A stretch of 64,000 nt of DNA from Citrobacter rodentium NBRC 105723 = DSM 16636 (lineage in GTDB: Bacteria; Pseudomonadota; Gammaproteobacteria; Enterobacterales; Enterobacteriaceae). The notes beneath the pieces were generated by a model that saw nothing but the letters and a program-made list of their open reading frames with translations, searched no databases and was not told the DNA's origin. Numbering within the stretch: the first letter of the stretch is position 1; every line of letters begins with the position of its first letter. Shown here piece after piece: positions 26,301 to 34,937 of this stretch. Location: NCBI RefSeq assembly GCF_021278985.1, contig NZ_CP082833.1, positions 124,001 to 188,000 of the forward strand, given 5' to 3'. Position numbers and translations under genes: made by a program.

Positions 26301-28025
26301 TCAGGTTCTCTCCGTTTTGCTTAACCACATTTCGTCCATCCCGCCGCCGCGAATCTGCATCGGATAAACGTGTTCGCTGCCGTCGACGGTAACGTCGACA
26401 AAGACCAGACGTCCGCTTTGCACCTGCGCCAGCGCCTCGCTTAGCTGCCCCTCCAGCTCATCAGGACGCGCGATGCGGATGCCGACGTGCCCGTATGCTT
26501 CGGCAAGGCGAACGAAATCGGGAAGCGACTGCATATAAGACTGAGAGTGGCGACCGGAGTAAATCATGTCCTGCCACTGTTTCACCATTCCCAGATAACG
26601 GTTGTTGAGGTTCAGCACCAGCACCGGCAGTTCATACTGAAGCGCCGTCGACAGCTCCTGAATGTTCATCTGAATGCTGCCGTCGCCGGTGACGCAAACA
26701 ACGGTTTCATCCGGCAGCGCCATTTTCACCCCAAGCGCCGCAGGCAGACCGAAGCCCATCGTACCGAGGCCGCCGGAGTTGATCCAGCGGCGCGGCTTGT
26801 CGAAAGGATAATAGAGGGCGGCGAACATCTGATGCTGGCCGACATCCGAAGTGACAAACGCGTCGCCTTTGGTCAGTCGCCAGAGGGTTTCAATCACCGC
26901 CTGCGGTTTGATGCTTTCGCTTTGGGCGTCATATTTCAGGCACTGGCGGGCGCGCCAGCGCTCAATCTGTTGCCACCAGTCGCGGATATCATCCAGCGGC
27001 TGCGCCGCGGTCTCCTGCGACAGCAGTTCCAGCATCTGCTCCAGCACCTGCCGGGCATCGCCGACGATAGGAATATCGGCGGCAACCGTCTTGGAGATGG
27101 ATGTCGGGTCGATATCAATATGCAATACCGTCGCATTCGGGCAATACTTCGCCAGATTGTTGGTGGTGCGATCGTCAAAACGCACCCCGACGGCGAAAAT
27201 GACATCGGAATGATGCATGGTCATGTTGGCTTCATAGGTACCGTGCATACCCAGCATCCCCAGCGCCTGGCGGTGCGTGGCCGGGAAAGCGCCCAGTCCC
27301 ATCAGCGAGGAGACCACCGGCAGGTTGAGCGTTTCAATAAGCTGTTGCAGTTGCGTATGACAGCCCGCCGTTATCGCCCCGCCGCCCACATATGCCACCG
27401 GATTTTTCGCCGACAGCAGCGTTTGCAGCGCACGCTTAATCTGTCCTTTATGGCCCGCCGTGGTGGGGTTATAAGAGCGCATACTCACCGACTCCGGCCA
27501 AGTATATGGAAGCTTCTTAGCCGGATTCAGGATGTCTTTCGGTAAATCGACCACCACCGGCCCCGGACGACCGCTCGCCGCCAGCCAGAAGGCTTTCTTG
27601 AGCACCTGCGGAATATCTTCCGTCTGTTTTACAAGGAAGCTGTGCTTCACCACCGGGCGGGAGATCCCCACCATATCGCACTCCTGAAAGGCGTCGTAGC
27701 CGATCAGCGAGGTTGCAACCTGGCCGGAAAGAATAACTAAAGGAATCGAATCCATATAGGCGGTGGCGATGCCGGTAATCGCATTGGTGGCGCCAGGGCC
27801 AGAAGTCACCAGTACAACGCCTACTTCGCCCGTCGCGCGCGCCAGACCATCGGCCATATGCACGGCAGCCTGTTCATGCCGGACAAGGACGTGATCGATA
27901 CCGCCCACCGTATGCAACGCATCGTAAATATCGAGGACTGCGCCCCCGGGATAACCGAATACCTGCTTAACGCCCTGATCGATGAGCGATCGGACGACCA
28001 TCTCGGCTCCAGACAACATCTCCAT
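26301..28025 (-). CDS. ilvI: Acetolactate synthase III, large catalytic subunit
   Basis: IlvI condenses pyruvate with pyruvate or 2-ketobutyrate, the first common step of branched-chain amino-acid synthesis. From the ATG at 28025 it has 574 residues (E. coli 574). The catalytic glutamate E51 is in VRHEQAAVHMADG, and the ThDP-Mg motif starts GDGSIQMNIQEL and ends with the NN of LNLNNRYLG. An in-frame ATG at 28070 is not conserved and was rejected. Confidence 0.97.
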   Translation of the reverse strand: MEMLSGAEMVVRSLIDQGVKQVFGYPGGAVLDIYDALHTVGGIDHVLVRHEQAAVHMADGLARATGEVGVVLVTSGPGATNAITGIATAYMDSIPLVILSGQVATSLIGYDAFQECDMVGISRPVVKHSFLVKQTEDIPQVLKKAFWLAASGRPGPVVVDLPKDILNPAKKLPYTWPESVSMRSYNPTTAGHKGQIKRALQTLLSAKNPVAYVGGGAITAGCHTQLQQLIETLNLPVVSSLMGLGAFPATHRQALGMLGMHGTYEANMTMHHSDVIFAVGVRFDDRTTNNLAKYCPNATVLHIDIDPTSISKTVAADIPIVGDARQVLEQMLELLSQETAAQPLDDIRDWWQQIERWRARQCLKYDAQSESIKPQAVIETLWRLTKGDAFVTSDVGQHQMFAALYYPFDKPRRWINSGGLGTMGFGLPAALGVKMALPDETVVCVTGDGSIQMNIQELSTALQYELPVLVLNLNNRYLGMVKQWQDMIYSGRHSQSYMQSLPDFVRLAEAYGHVGIRIARPDELEGQLSEALAQVQSGRLVFVDVTVDGSEHVYPMQIRGGGMDEMWLSKTERT

Positions 28026-28313
28026 GGCCTGCCTCACTAAATGACGAATAACGTATGTTATTAGGTACAAAACACATTAACCGCTCGTTCATGCTCAGGC
28101 AATTGGCCGCAAGAAACGCAAACAGGGTGAATTAAGCATAAATGAGAGGAAATCGGTAGAGAAATGGCGCATTACACTAATTTTGCGTCACGCTATGACA
28201 AATCATCGCTAATAAATCAGGACATAAAGAGAATCATCAATTTTTTCACTATCGAACAGAAATCCCCGGACACCATTTCAGCACAAAATTTTACCCAAAC
28301 AGGTAAATAAAGA
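28026..28313 (-). promoter_or_regulatory. ilvIH upstream control region
   Basis: About 290 bp without a gene, AT-rich toward leuO. In E. coli the equivalent segment holds the ilvIH promoter and several Lrp sites, and is the first station of the ilvIH-leuO-leuABCD promoter relay. I cannot place individual Lrp sites or a good -35/-10 pair by eye. Confidence 0.45.
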
Positions 28314-28342
28314 ATAAGCCGGAGATGGCATCCGGCTTATTT
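28314..28342. terminator. Hairpin after leuO
   Basis: AATAAGCCGGA and TCCGGCTTATT form a near-perfect 11-bp stem around gatggca, starting 9 bp after the leuO stop. The T-rich flank is discontinuous in both directions, so it may act as a terminator or only as an mRNA-end hairpin. Confidence 0.65.
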
Positions 28343-28351
28343 CATTAACGG

Positions 28352-29302
28352 TCAGCGCTTGCAAACAGAAGCTAAAAGTTCTTCCATCCATTGATGTCCC
28401 TTGTCTCTGCCCGCCGCTTCATGCCAGGAAAGATAGCAGGCGCGGCTGTTCAGTTTTAACGGCAACGGCAATATCTGTAGATCAAGAGTGCTGGCAAACT
28501 CTTCCGCCAGCCAGCGCGGTGCGATGGCGACCAGCTGCGTTTGCGACACCACATTAAGAACGCTAATTAATGCCATTCCCTGGTAAGCGACGCAGCATTG
28601 CTTGTCCGGGGTATCATACCAGGGCTGGCTGAACGAAGCGAAGCGGTCAAGAGAGACGACGGCGTGCTGTTCATTATATACATCGCTTTCCAGCAGCGGA
28701 CCGTTAATACGCGGGTGTTTACGGCTGGCGACCAGCACCATTTCATCTTTAAACAACGAAATGCTGGTGAACTCAGGGCGACGAAACTCTTCATAGCTAA
28801 TGACGAATTCTGTTTCCTGATAACGTAATTGATGCTCGGTATTTTTATTTAATGAAGATTTAAAAACAACCTGAATATTGGGTGCAATCTGCTCAACCCG
28901 ATTATAAATCTTCGAGGTCAGAATATTATCCAGCGGACTACAGACGCAAAGATTAAACACACGTTCGCTACTGGCGGGTTCAAAACCGGAGCCCGGCAAT
29001 TCATTCTGCACTAATTGCAGCGCCTGACGAACGGAGCCGAATAGCTGGAAGGCGCGCGCAGTGGGTTGTATTCCACGGCCATAGCGCACAAACAGTTCAT
29101 CATTGAACATAACCTTAAGACGCGCCACCGCATTGCTTACCGCAGGCTGCGACATCCCCAGCGCGTGCGCGGCGCGGGTAATATTTTGTTCCTGCATAAC
29201 TGCATCAAATACAGTTAGTAGGTTAAGATCAACCATACGGAGCTGCGGCTTCTCCACATCTGCAAGTGGCGAATCTGGTTTATCAACTTTCACTTCTGGC
29301 AT
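28352..29302 (-). CDS. leuO: LysR-type global regulator LeuO
   Basis: LeuO antagonises H-NS silencing and controls many stress and virulence loci. From the ATG at 29302 (MPEVKVDKPDSP) it has 316 residues (E. coli 314). The LysR helix-turn-helix (LLTVFDAVMQEQNITRAAHA, about 25-45) is followed by the effector domain. A second start, GTG at 29320, would add MTVELS and has the better ribosome site (AAGGGAG); the ATG has GGAG nine bases upstream. The choice follows common annotation and is not certain. Confidence 0.93.
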   Translation of the reverse strand: MPEVKVDKPDSPLADVEKPQLRMVDLNLLTVFDAVMQEQNITRAAHALGMSQPAVSNAVARLKVMFNDELFVRYGRGIQPTARAFQLFGSVRQALQLVQNELPGSGFEPASSERVFNLCVCSPLDNILTSKIYNRVEQIAPNIQVVFKSSLNKNTEHQLRYQETEFVISYEEFRRPEFTSISLFKDEMVLVASRKHPRINGPLLESDVYNEQHAVVSLDRFASFSQPWYDTPDKQCCVAYQGMALISVLNVVSQTQLVAIAPRWLAEEFASTLDLQILPLPLKLNSRACYLSWHEAAGRDKGHQWMEELLASVCKR

Positions 29303-29895
29303 ACTTAACTCCACTGTCACGCTTAACTCCCTTTTCTTGCCGAAATATAGAGAAATAATCTCAGAAAATATGATTTATCATGTATATAAAATAAGAAAAA
29401 GGGTAGAGATTAAAATTCAGAAAACATAAAGGCGCAGAAACAAAATACCAATAAAAAACACCAGAGCGATGTGGCATTCTTTACAGCACGGTAAATTACT
29501 AACTTTCAGTGTCGTAAGTAATATAAACATAACCAGGACAAATAGACAATCATACATTTTATGAATAATACTTTAAGTATTAATTAAATGTTTATATTGC
29601 TTAATGTAAATATCTTAACTTTAGCTTATCAATAGCACAATTTTAGAAAACATAAAATAATTCATACGCGTTATAAATACATTAAAATCATAGAGATACA
29701 AGATATATTTCATCTCTGCTCTGTACAATTTTTGTTATAATGATTGATAAAAAATATGCTTAAGTATGACAAATGATGAAAACTGTAAACGCCATTCCGC
29801 TGTTTCATCTGCAATTACGGGTAAATTTCAGCACAATTAGCTAAAGTCACTGACGCATTTACTTCCCTCGGGCGCGCTGTTTTTTGCGGATGGGG
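29303..29895. promoter_or_regulatory. AT-rich leuO-leuL intergenic region
   Basis: About 590 bp, strikingly AT-rich, between divergent leuO and leuL. In E. coli and Salmonella the same gap holds the leuO promoter, an H-NS-bound AT-rich silencer and LeuO sites. Visible here are runs such as ttaattaaatg and aaacataaaataattcat. There is also a plus-strand extended -10 TGTTATAAT at 29733-29741 with a 24-codon frame at 29766-29840 (see findings). Confidence 0.6.
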
Positions 29896-29924
29896 TTGAC
29901 ATCGGTCTGCGTATCCAGTACCAC
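29896..29924 (+). promoter_or_regulatory. leuABCD promoter
   Basis: TTGACA at 29896-29901 and TACCAC at 29919-29924 are separated by 17 bp, about 35 bp before leuL. The surrounding sequence (tatccagta...taaaagcatatcgc) is very close to the known E. coli leu promoter, whose -10 is also weak. Confidence 0.75.
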
Positions 29925-29959
29925 TAAAAGCATATCGCATTCGCCTGGAGTTGAACTTA

Positions 29960-30046
29960 ATGATCCGTATTACCCGCTTCAACGGTCTACTACTACTAAA
30001 CGCATTTTCGGTGCGCGGTAGACTGGTGAACGGCATTCAGCATTAA
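29960..30046 (+). CDS. leuL: leu operon leader peptide
   Basis: A 28-codon leader starting MIRITRFNGLLLLN and ending GIQH. It contains four consecutive CTA leucine codons (codons 10-13), the control codons of the leu attenuator. When charged leucyl-tRNA is scarce the ribosome stalls here and the downstream terminator (30069-30095) does not form. Length and codon block match the E. coli and Salmonella leaders, while the N-terminal residues differ. Confidence 0.93.
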   Translation: MIRITRFNGLLLLNAFSVRGRLVNGIQH

Positions 30047-30068
30047 GTCGACGACAGTCAGATAAAAA

Positions 30069-30095
30069 AACCCGCGCCGCTGCGCGGGTTTTTTT
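30069..30095 (+). terminator. leu attenuator terminator
   Basis: CCCGCG-ccgct-GCGCGGG (30071-30088) followed by a T-run, 24 bp after leuL and 41 bp before leuA. This is the transcription terminator of the leucine attenuation system. Confidence 0.92.
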
Positions 30096-30136
30096 ATGCC
30101 CGAAGCAAGGCGCTCTAAAGACAAAGGACCTAAACC

Positions 30137-31708
30137 ATGAGCCAGCAAGTCATTATTTTCGATACCACTTTACGCGACGGGGAACAGGCGTTACAGGCAA
30201 GCCTGAGTGTGAAAGAAAAACTGCAGATTGCGCTGGCCCTTGAGCGTATGGGCGTCGACGTTATGGAGGTCGGCTTTCCGGTTTCGTCGCCGGGCGACTT
30301 TGAGTCGGTGCAGACCATCGCCCGCCAGGTTAAAAACAGCCGGGTGTGTGCCTTAGCCCGCTGCGTGGAAAACGATATCGACGTTGCGGCAGAGTCGCTG
30401 AAAGACGCCGACGCCTTCCGAATTCATACCTTTATCGCCACCTCGCCCATGCACATCGCCACCAAATTACGCAGCACGCTGGATGAAGTTATCGAACGCG
30501 CCATCTATATGGTTAAGCGTGCGCGTAATTACACCGATGACGTGGAGTTCTCATGCGAAGACGCCGGGCGTACCCCTATCGCCGACCTGGCGCGGGTGGT
30601 CGAAGCGGCGATAAATGCCGGTGCGAAAACCATCAATATCCCCGATACCGTCGGTTACACCATGCCGTTCGAATTTGGCGGAATCATTTCCGGCCTGTAT
30701 GAACGAGTACCGAATATCGATAAAGCCATCATCTCTGTCCACACCCACGACGATTTAGGGCTGGGCGTGGGCAATGCTTTAGCGGCGGTCCACGCAGGCG
30801 CGCGCCAGGTGGAAGGGGCAATGAACGGCATCGGCGAACGCGCCGGTAACTGCTCGCTGGAAGAGGTGATCATGGCGATTAAAGTCCGCCAGGATATTCT
30901 GAACGTGCAGACGCGCATCAATCACCAGGAAATCTGGCGCACCAGCCAGCTGGTCAGCCAGATCTGCAACATGCCGATTCCGGCGAACAAAGCGATTGTC
31001 GGCAGCGGCGCCTTCGCCCACTCCTCCGGCATCCACCAGGACGGCGTGCTGAAAAACCGGGAAAACTACGAAATCATGACGCCGGAATCCATCGGCCTGA
31101 ATCAGGTACAGCTGAACCTGACGTCCCGTTCCGGACGCGCGGCGGTGAAACACCGCATGGACGAGATGGGTTATAAAGAAAGCGAATACAATCTGGACGA
31201 CCTGTACGACGCCTTCCTGAAGCTGGCGGATAAAAAAGGCCAGGTGTTCGATTACGATCTGGAAGCGCTGGCGTTTATTAATAAACAGCAGGAAGAACCC
31301 GAGCATTTCCGTCTGGATTATTTCAGCGTGCAGTCCGGCTCTAATGCTATCGCGACCGCCTCGGTCAAACTGGCCTGCGGTGATGAGGTGAAAGCGGAAG
31401 CGGCGAACGGCAACGGCCCGGTGGATGCCATTTATCAGGCTATCAACCGTATCACCGACTACGATATCGAGCTGGTGAAATACAGCCTCTCCGCCAAAGG
31501 GCACGGTAAGGATGCGCTGGGCCAGGTGGATATTGTCGCGAACTATAACGGCCGCCGCTTCCACGGCGTCGGCCTGGCCACAGACATTGTTGAGTCATCC
31601 GCCAAAGCGATGGTGCATGTGCTGAACAATATCTGGCGCGCCGCAGAAGTTGAGAAAGAGTTGCAGCGTAAAGCGCAGAACAACGAGAAAAACAAGGAAA
31701 CCGTGTGA
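30137..31708 (+). CDS. leuA: 2-isopropylmalate synthase
   Basis: LeuA condenses 2-ketoisovalerate with acetyl-CoA, the first leucine-specific step, and is feedback-inhibited by leucine. It has 523 residues as in E. coli. The metal/substrate motif FDTTLRDGEQA begins at residue 8 (D14), and the HxH metal site is in VHTHDDLGLG near 202-204. The C-terminal third is the LeuA allosteric domain. Its TGA overlaps the leuB ATG by one base. Confidence 0.98.
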   Translation: MSQQVIIFDTTLRDGEQALQASLSVKEKLQIALALERMGVDVMEVGFPVSSPGDFESVQTIARQVKNSRVCALARCVENDIDVAAESLKDADAFRIHTFIATSPMHIATKLRSTLDEVIERAIYMVKRARNYTDDVEFSCEDAGRTPIADLARVVEAAINAGAKTINIPDTVGYTMPFEFGGIISGLYERVPNIDKAIISVHTHDDLGLGVGNALAAVHAGARQVEGAMNGIGERAGNCSLEEVIMAIKVRQDILNVQTRINHQEIWRTSQLVSQICNMPIPANKAIVGSGAFAHSSGIHQDGVLKNRENYEIMTPESIGLNQVQLNLTSRSGRAAVKHRMDEMGYKESEYNLDDLYDAFLKLADKKGQVFDYDLEALAFINKQQEEPEHFRLDYFSVQSGSNAIATASVKLACGDEVKAEAANGNGPVDAIYQAINRITDYDIELVKYSLSAKGHGKDALGQVDIVANYNGRRFHGVGLATDIVESSAKAMVHVLNNIWRAAEVEKELQRKAQNNEKNKETV

Positions 31709-32799
31709 TGTCGAAGAATTACCATATTGCTGTTTTGCCGGGCGACGGGATTGGTCCGGAAGTGATGGAGCAAGCCCTGAAGGTCATGGAAGCGGTGCGC
31801 AATCGCTTTGATATGCGCATTACCACCAGCCGCTACGATGTGGGCGGCGCGGCTATCGACAATCACGGCGAGCCGCTGCCGAAGGCGACCGTCGAAGGCT
31901 GCGAACAGGCCGACGCGGTGCTGTTCGGCTCAGTGGGCGGCCCGAAATGGGAGCATCTGCCGCCAGACCAGCAGCCTGAGCGCGGCGCGCTGCTGCCGCT
32001 GCGTAAGCACTTCAAATTATTCAGCAACCTGCGTCCGGCGAAACTGTATCAGGGCCTGGAAGCGTTCTGCCCGCTGCGCGCCGACATCGCTGCCAGCGGC
32101 TTCGACATCCTCTGCGTGCGCGAACTGACCGGCGGCATCTACTTCGGCCAGCCGAAAGGCCGCGAAGGTAGCGGACAGTATGAAAAGGCGTATGACACCG
32201 AGGTGTATCACCGTTTTGAAATCGAACGTATCGCGCGCATCGCCTTTGAGTCGGCGCGTAAGCGCCGCCGTAAAGTCACCTCCATCGACAAAGCAAACGT
32301 ACTGCAAACCTCGATTCTGTGGCGCGAGATCGTCAATGAGGTCGCCAAAGCCTATCCGGACGTTGAGCTGGCGCATATGTACATTGATAACGCCACCATG
32401 CAGCTGATCAAAGATCCGTCGCAATTTGACGTCCTGCTGTGCTCCAACCTGTTTGGCGACATTCTGTCAGACGAGTGCGCGATGATCACCGGTTCGATGG
32501 GGATGCTGCCCTCCGCCAGCCTCAACGAGCAGGGCTTCGGCCTGTATGAACCGGCTGGCGGTTCCGCGCCGGATATCGCCGGAAAAAATATCGCCAACCC
32601 GATTGCGCAAATTTTGTCGCTGGCGCTGCTGCTGCGCTATAGCCTCGATGCCGATGAAGCGGCATCCGCTATTGAGCGCGCCGTTAACCGCGCATTAGAA
32701 GAAGGCATCCGCACCGGTGATTTAGCCCGTGGCGCGGCCGCTGTCGGTACCGATGAAATGGGCGACATCATTGCCCGCTATGTCGCAGAAGGGGTGTAA
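31708..32799 (+). CDS. leuB: 3-isopropylmalate dehydrogenase
   Basis: LeuB oxidises and decarboxylates 3-isopropylmalate with NAD+. From the ATG at 31708 it has 363 residues (E. coli 363). Family features include LPGDGIGPEV near 10-19, the substrate-binding arginines in NLRPAKLY, and the acidic metal residues in LFGDILSDECAM. A GTG one codon earlier was discarded. It ends 2 bp before leuC. Confidence 0.98.
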   Translation: MSKNYHIAVLPGDGIGPEVMEQALKVMEAVRNRFDMRITTSRYDVGGAAIDNHGEPLPKATVEGCEQADAVLFGSVGGPKWEHLPPDQQPERGALLPLRKHFKLFSNLRPAKLYQGLEAFCPLRADIAASGFDILCVRELTGGIYFGQPKGREGSGQYEKAYDTEVYHRFEIERIARIAFESARKRRRKVTSIDKANVLQTSILWREIVNEVAKAYPDVELAHMYIDNATMQLIKDPSQFDVLLCSNLFGDILSDECAMITGSMGMLPSASLNEQGFGLYEPAGGSAPDIAGKNIANPIAQILSLALLLRYSLDADEAASAIERAVNRALEEGIRTGDLARGAAAVGTDEMGDIIARYVAEGV

Positions 32800-32801
32800 T
32801 C

Positions 32802-34202
32802 ATGGCGAAAACGTTATACGAAAAGTTGTTTGATGCGCACGTGGTGTACGAGGCGCAGAATGAAACCCCGCTGCTGTATATCGACCGCCATCTGGTGCAT
32901 GAAGTGACCTCTCCACAGGCGTTCGACGGCCTGCGCGCCCACGGTCGCCCGGTTCGTCAGCCGGGTAAAACCTTCGCCACGATGGATCATAACGTCTCGA
33001 CGCAGACCAAAGATATCAATGCCTCCGGCGAGATGGCGCGTATCCAGATGCAGGAACTGATCAAAAACTGTAAAGAGTTCGGCGTTGAGCTGTACGATCT
33101 GAACCACCCGTATCAGGGCATCGTTCACGTAATGGGACCGGAACAGGGCGTCACCCTGCCGGGCATGACCATCGTCTGCGGCGACTCGCATACCGCCACC
33201 CACGGCGCGTTTGGCGCATTAGCGTTTGGTATCGGCACTTCGGAAGTGGAGCATGTGCTGGCGACCCAGACCCTGAAGCAGGGTCGCGCCAGAACCATGA
33301 AGATCGAAGTTAACGGCACCGCCGCGCCGGGCATTACGGCAAAAGATATCGTGCTGGCGATCATCGGTAAAACCGGCAGCGCCGGCGGCACCGGCCACGT
33401 CGTGGAGTTCTGCGGCGAGGCGATCCGCGCCCTGAGCATGGAAGGTCGAATGACCTTGTGCAACATGGCGATTGAGATGGGCGCCAAAGCGGGCTTAGTG
33501 GCCCCGGATGAAACCACCTTCAACTATGTGAAAGGTCGCCTGCACGCGCCGAAAGGCAAAGATTTTGACGATGCGGTTGCGTACTGGAAAACACTGCAAA
33601 CCGATCCTGACGCCCGCTTCGACACGGTCGTCACCTTACAGGCGGAAGAGATCGCGCCGCAGGTCACCTGGGGCACCAATCCGGGACAGGTCATTTCTGT
33701 GGCCGACAACATCCCCGATCCGGCCTCCTTTACCGATCCGGTTGAACGGGCAAGCGCTGAAAAAGCGCTGGCCTATATGGGGCTGAAGCCGGGCGTACCG
33801 TTAACCGAAGTGGCGATTGATAAAGTGTTTATCGGCTCCTGCACCAACTCGCGCATTGAAGATTTGCGCGCCGCCGCCGAAGTGGCGAAAGGACGCAAAG
33901 TAGCCCCGGGCGTGCAGGCGCTGGTGGTGCCCGGCTCCGGACCAGTGAAGGCGCAGGCGGAAGCGGAAGGTCTGGATAAGATCTTCATTGAAGCCGGTTT
34001 CGAATGGCGTCTGCCGGGGTGCTCGATGTGCCTGGCGATGAACAACGATCGCCTGAATCCAGGTGAACGCTGCGCGTCTACCAGCAACCGCAACTTTGAA
34101 GGCCGTCAGGGCCGCGGCGGGCGTACCCATCTGGTCAGTCCGGCAATGGCCGCCGCTGCCGCCGTTACCGGCCATTTCGCCGACATTCGCAGCATTAAAT
34201 AA
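32802..34202 (+). CDS. leuC: Isopropylmalate isomerase, large subunit
   Basis: LeuC carries the 4Fe-4S cluster of the isomerase that interconverts 2- and 3-isopropylmalate. It has 466 residues as in E. coli. Visible are VCGDSHTATHGAFGALAFG near 126 and cluster cysteines in GSCTNSR (near 347) and GCSMCLAMN (near 407-410). The small subunit LeuD is encoded 10 bp downstream. Confidence 0.98.
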   Translation: MAKTLYEKLFDAHVVYEAQNETPLLYIDRHLVHEVTSPQAFDGLRAHGRPVRQPGKTFATMDHNVSTQTKDINASGEMARIQMQELIKNCKEFGVELYDLNHPYQGIVHVMGPEQGVTLPGMTIVCGDSHTATHGAFGALAFGIGTSEVEHVLATQTLKQGRARTMKIEVNGTAAPGITAKDIVLAIIGKTGSAGGTGHVVEFCGEAIRALSMEGRMTLCNMAIEMGAKAGLVAPDETTFNYVKGRLHAPKGKDFDDAVAYWKTLQTDPDARFDTVVTLQAEEIAPQVTWGTNPGQVISVADNIPDPASFTDPVERASAEKALAYMGLKPGVPLTEVAIDKVFIGSCTNSRIEDLRAAAEVAKGRKVAPGVQALVVPGSGPVKAQAEAEGLDKIFIEAGFEWRLPGCSMCLAMNNDRLNPGERCASTSNRNFEGRQGRGGRTHLVSPAMAAAAAVTGHFADIRSIK

Positions 34203-34212
34203 GGAGACCACC

Positions 34213-34818
34213 ATGGCAGAGAAATTTACCCAACACACCGGCCTGGTTGTCCCGCTGGATGCCGCCAACGTCGATACTGACGCCATTATCCCGAAGCAGT
34301 TTTTGCAGAAGGTTACCCGTACCGGTTTCGGCGCACACCTGTTCAACGACTGGCGTTTTCTCGACGATAAAGGCGAACAGCCAAATCCGGAATTCGTATT
34401 GAACTTCCCGGAATATCAGGGCGCCTCTATTCTGCTGGCGCGGGAAAACTTCGGCTGCGGTTCGTCTCGCGAACACGCGCCGTGGGCGCTGACCGACTAT
34501 GGCTTCAAAGTGGTGATTGCCCCGAGCTTCGCCGACATCTTCTACGGCAACAGCTTTAACAACCAGCTGCTGCCGGTCAAGCTGAGTGATGAAGAGGTCG
34601 ATGAGCTGTTTAAACTGGTGCAGGCGAATCCGGGGATTCAGTTTGAAGTCGATCTGGAAGCGCAGGTGATTAAAGCAGGCGAGAAAACGTACAGCTTCAG
34701 CATTGATGCCTTCCGCCGCCACTGTATGCTGAACGGCCTGGACAGCATCGGCCTGACGTTACAGCACGAAGCGGCGATTGCCGCTTACGAGGAGAAACAG
34801 CCGGCGTTTATGCGCTGA
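34213..34818 (+). CDS. leuD: Isopropylmalate isomerase, small subunit
   Basis: LeuD completes the active site of the LeuCD isomerase. From the ATG at 34213, after a strong AAGGAG ribosome site, it has 201 residues as in E. coli. The family motif ENFGCGSSREHAPWAL is near 78-93. An ATG far upstream at 34063 lies inside leuC and was rejected. A BIME and terminator follow. Confidence 0.98.
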   Translation: MAEKFTQHTGLVVPLDAANVDTDAIIPKQFLQKVTRTGFGAHLFNDWRFLDDKGEQPNPEFVLNFPEYQGASILLARENFGCGSSREHAPWALTDYGFKVVIAPSFADIFYGNSFNNQLLPVKLSDEEVDELFKLVQANPGIQFEVDLEAQVIKAGEKTYSFSIDAFRRHCMLNGLDSIGLTLQHEAAIAAYEEKQPAFMR

Positions 34819-34827
34819 TGTTCAGAA

Positions 34828-34907
34828 TGCCGGATGGCGACGCGTAAGCGTCTTATCCGGCCTGCAGCTTGTACCCCGTAGGCTTGATAAGCGAAGCGCC
34901 ATCAGGC
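34828..34907. repeat. BIME after leuD: two REP elements
   Basis: tgccggatggcgacgcg...ttatccggcctgc at 34828-34865 and gtaggcttgataag...gccatcaggc at 34878-34907 lie between leuD and the terminator. They belong to the ccggat and catcagg subtypes seen elsewhere in the window. Confidence 0.8.
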
Positions 34908-34913
34908 GAAATA

Positions 34914-34937
34914 TGCCGGATACCCTCCGGCTTTTTT
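34914..34937 (+). terminator. leuABCD terminator
   Basis: GCCGGA-taccc-TCCGGC followed by TTTTTT on the plus strand. The T-run overlaps the stop codon of the convergent gene setA (34936-34938), so the terminator is partly made from the end of setA. Confidence 0.88.

Noticed and set aside
26487..27545. 352-codon open frame on the plus strand
   Set aside because: Antisense to ilvI, with the Arg/His/Gln-rich composition of shadow frames and no ribosome site.
30779..31564. 261-codon open frame on the minus strand
   Set aside because: Antisense to leuA; no supporting motif.
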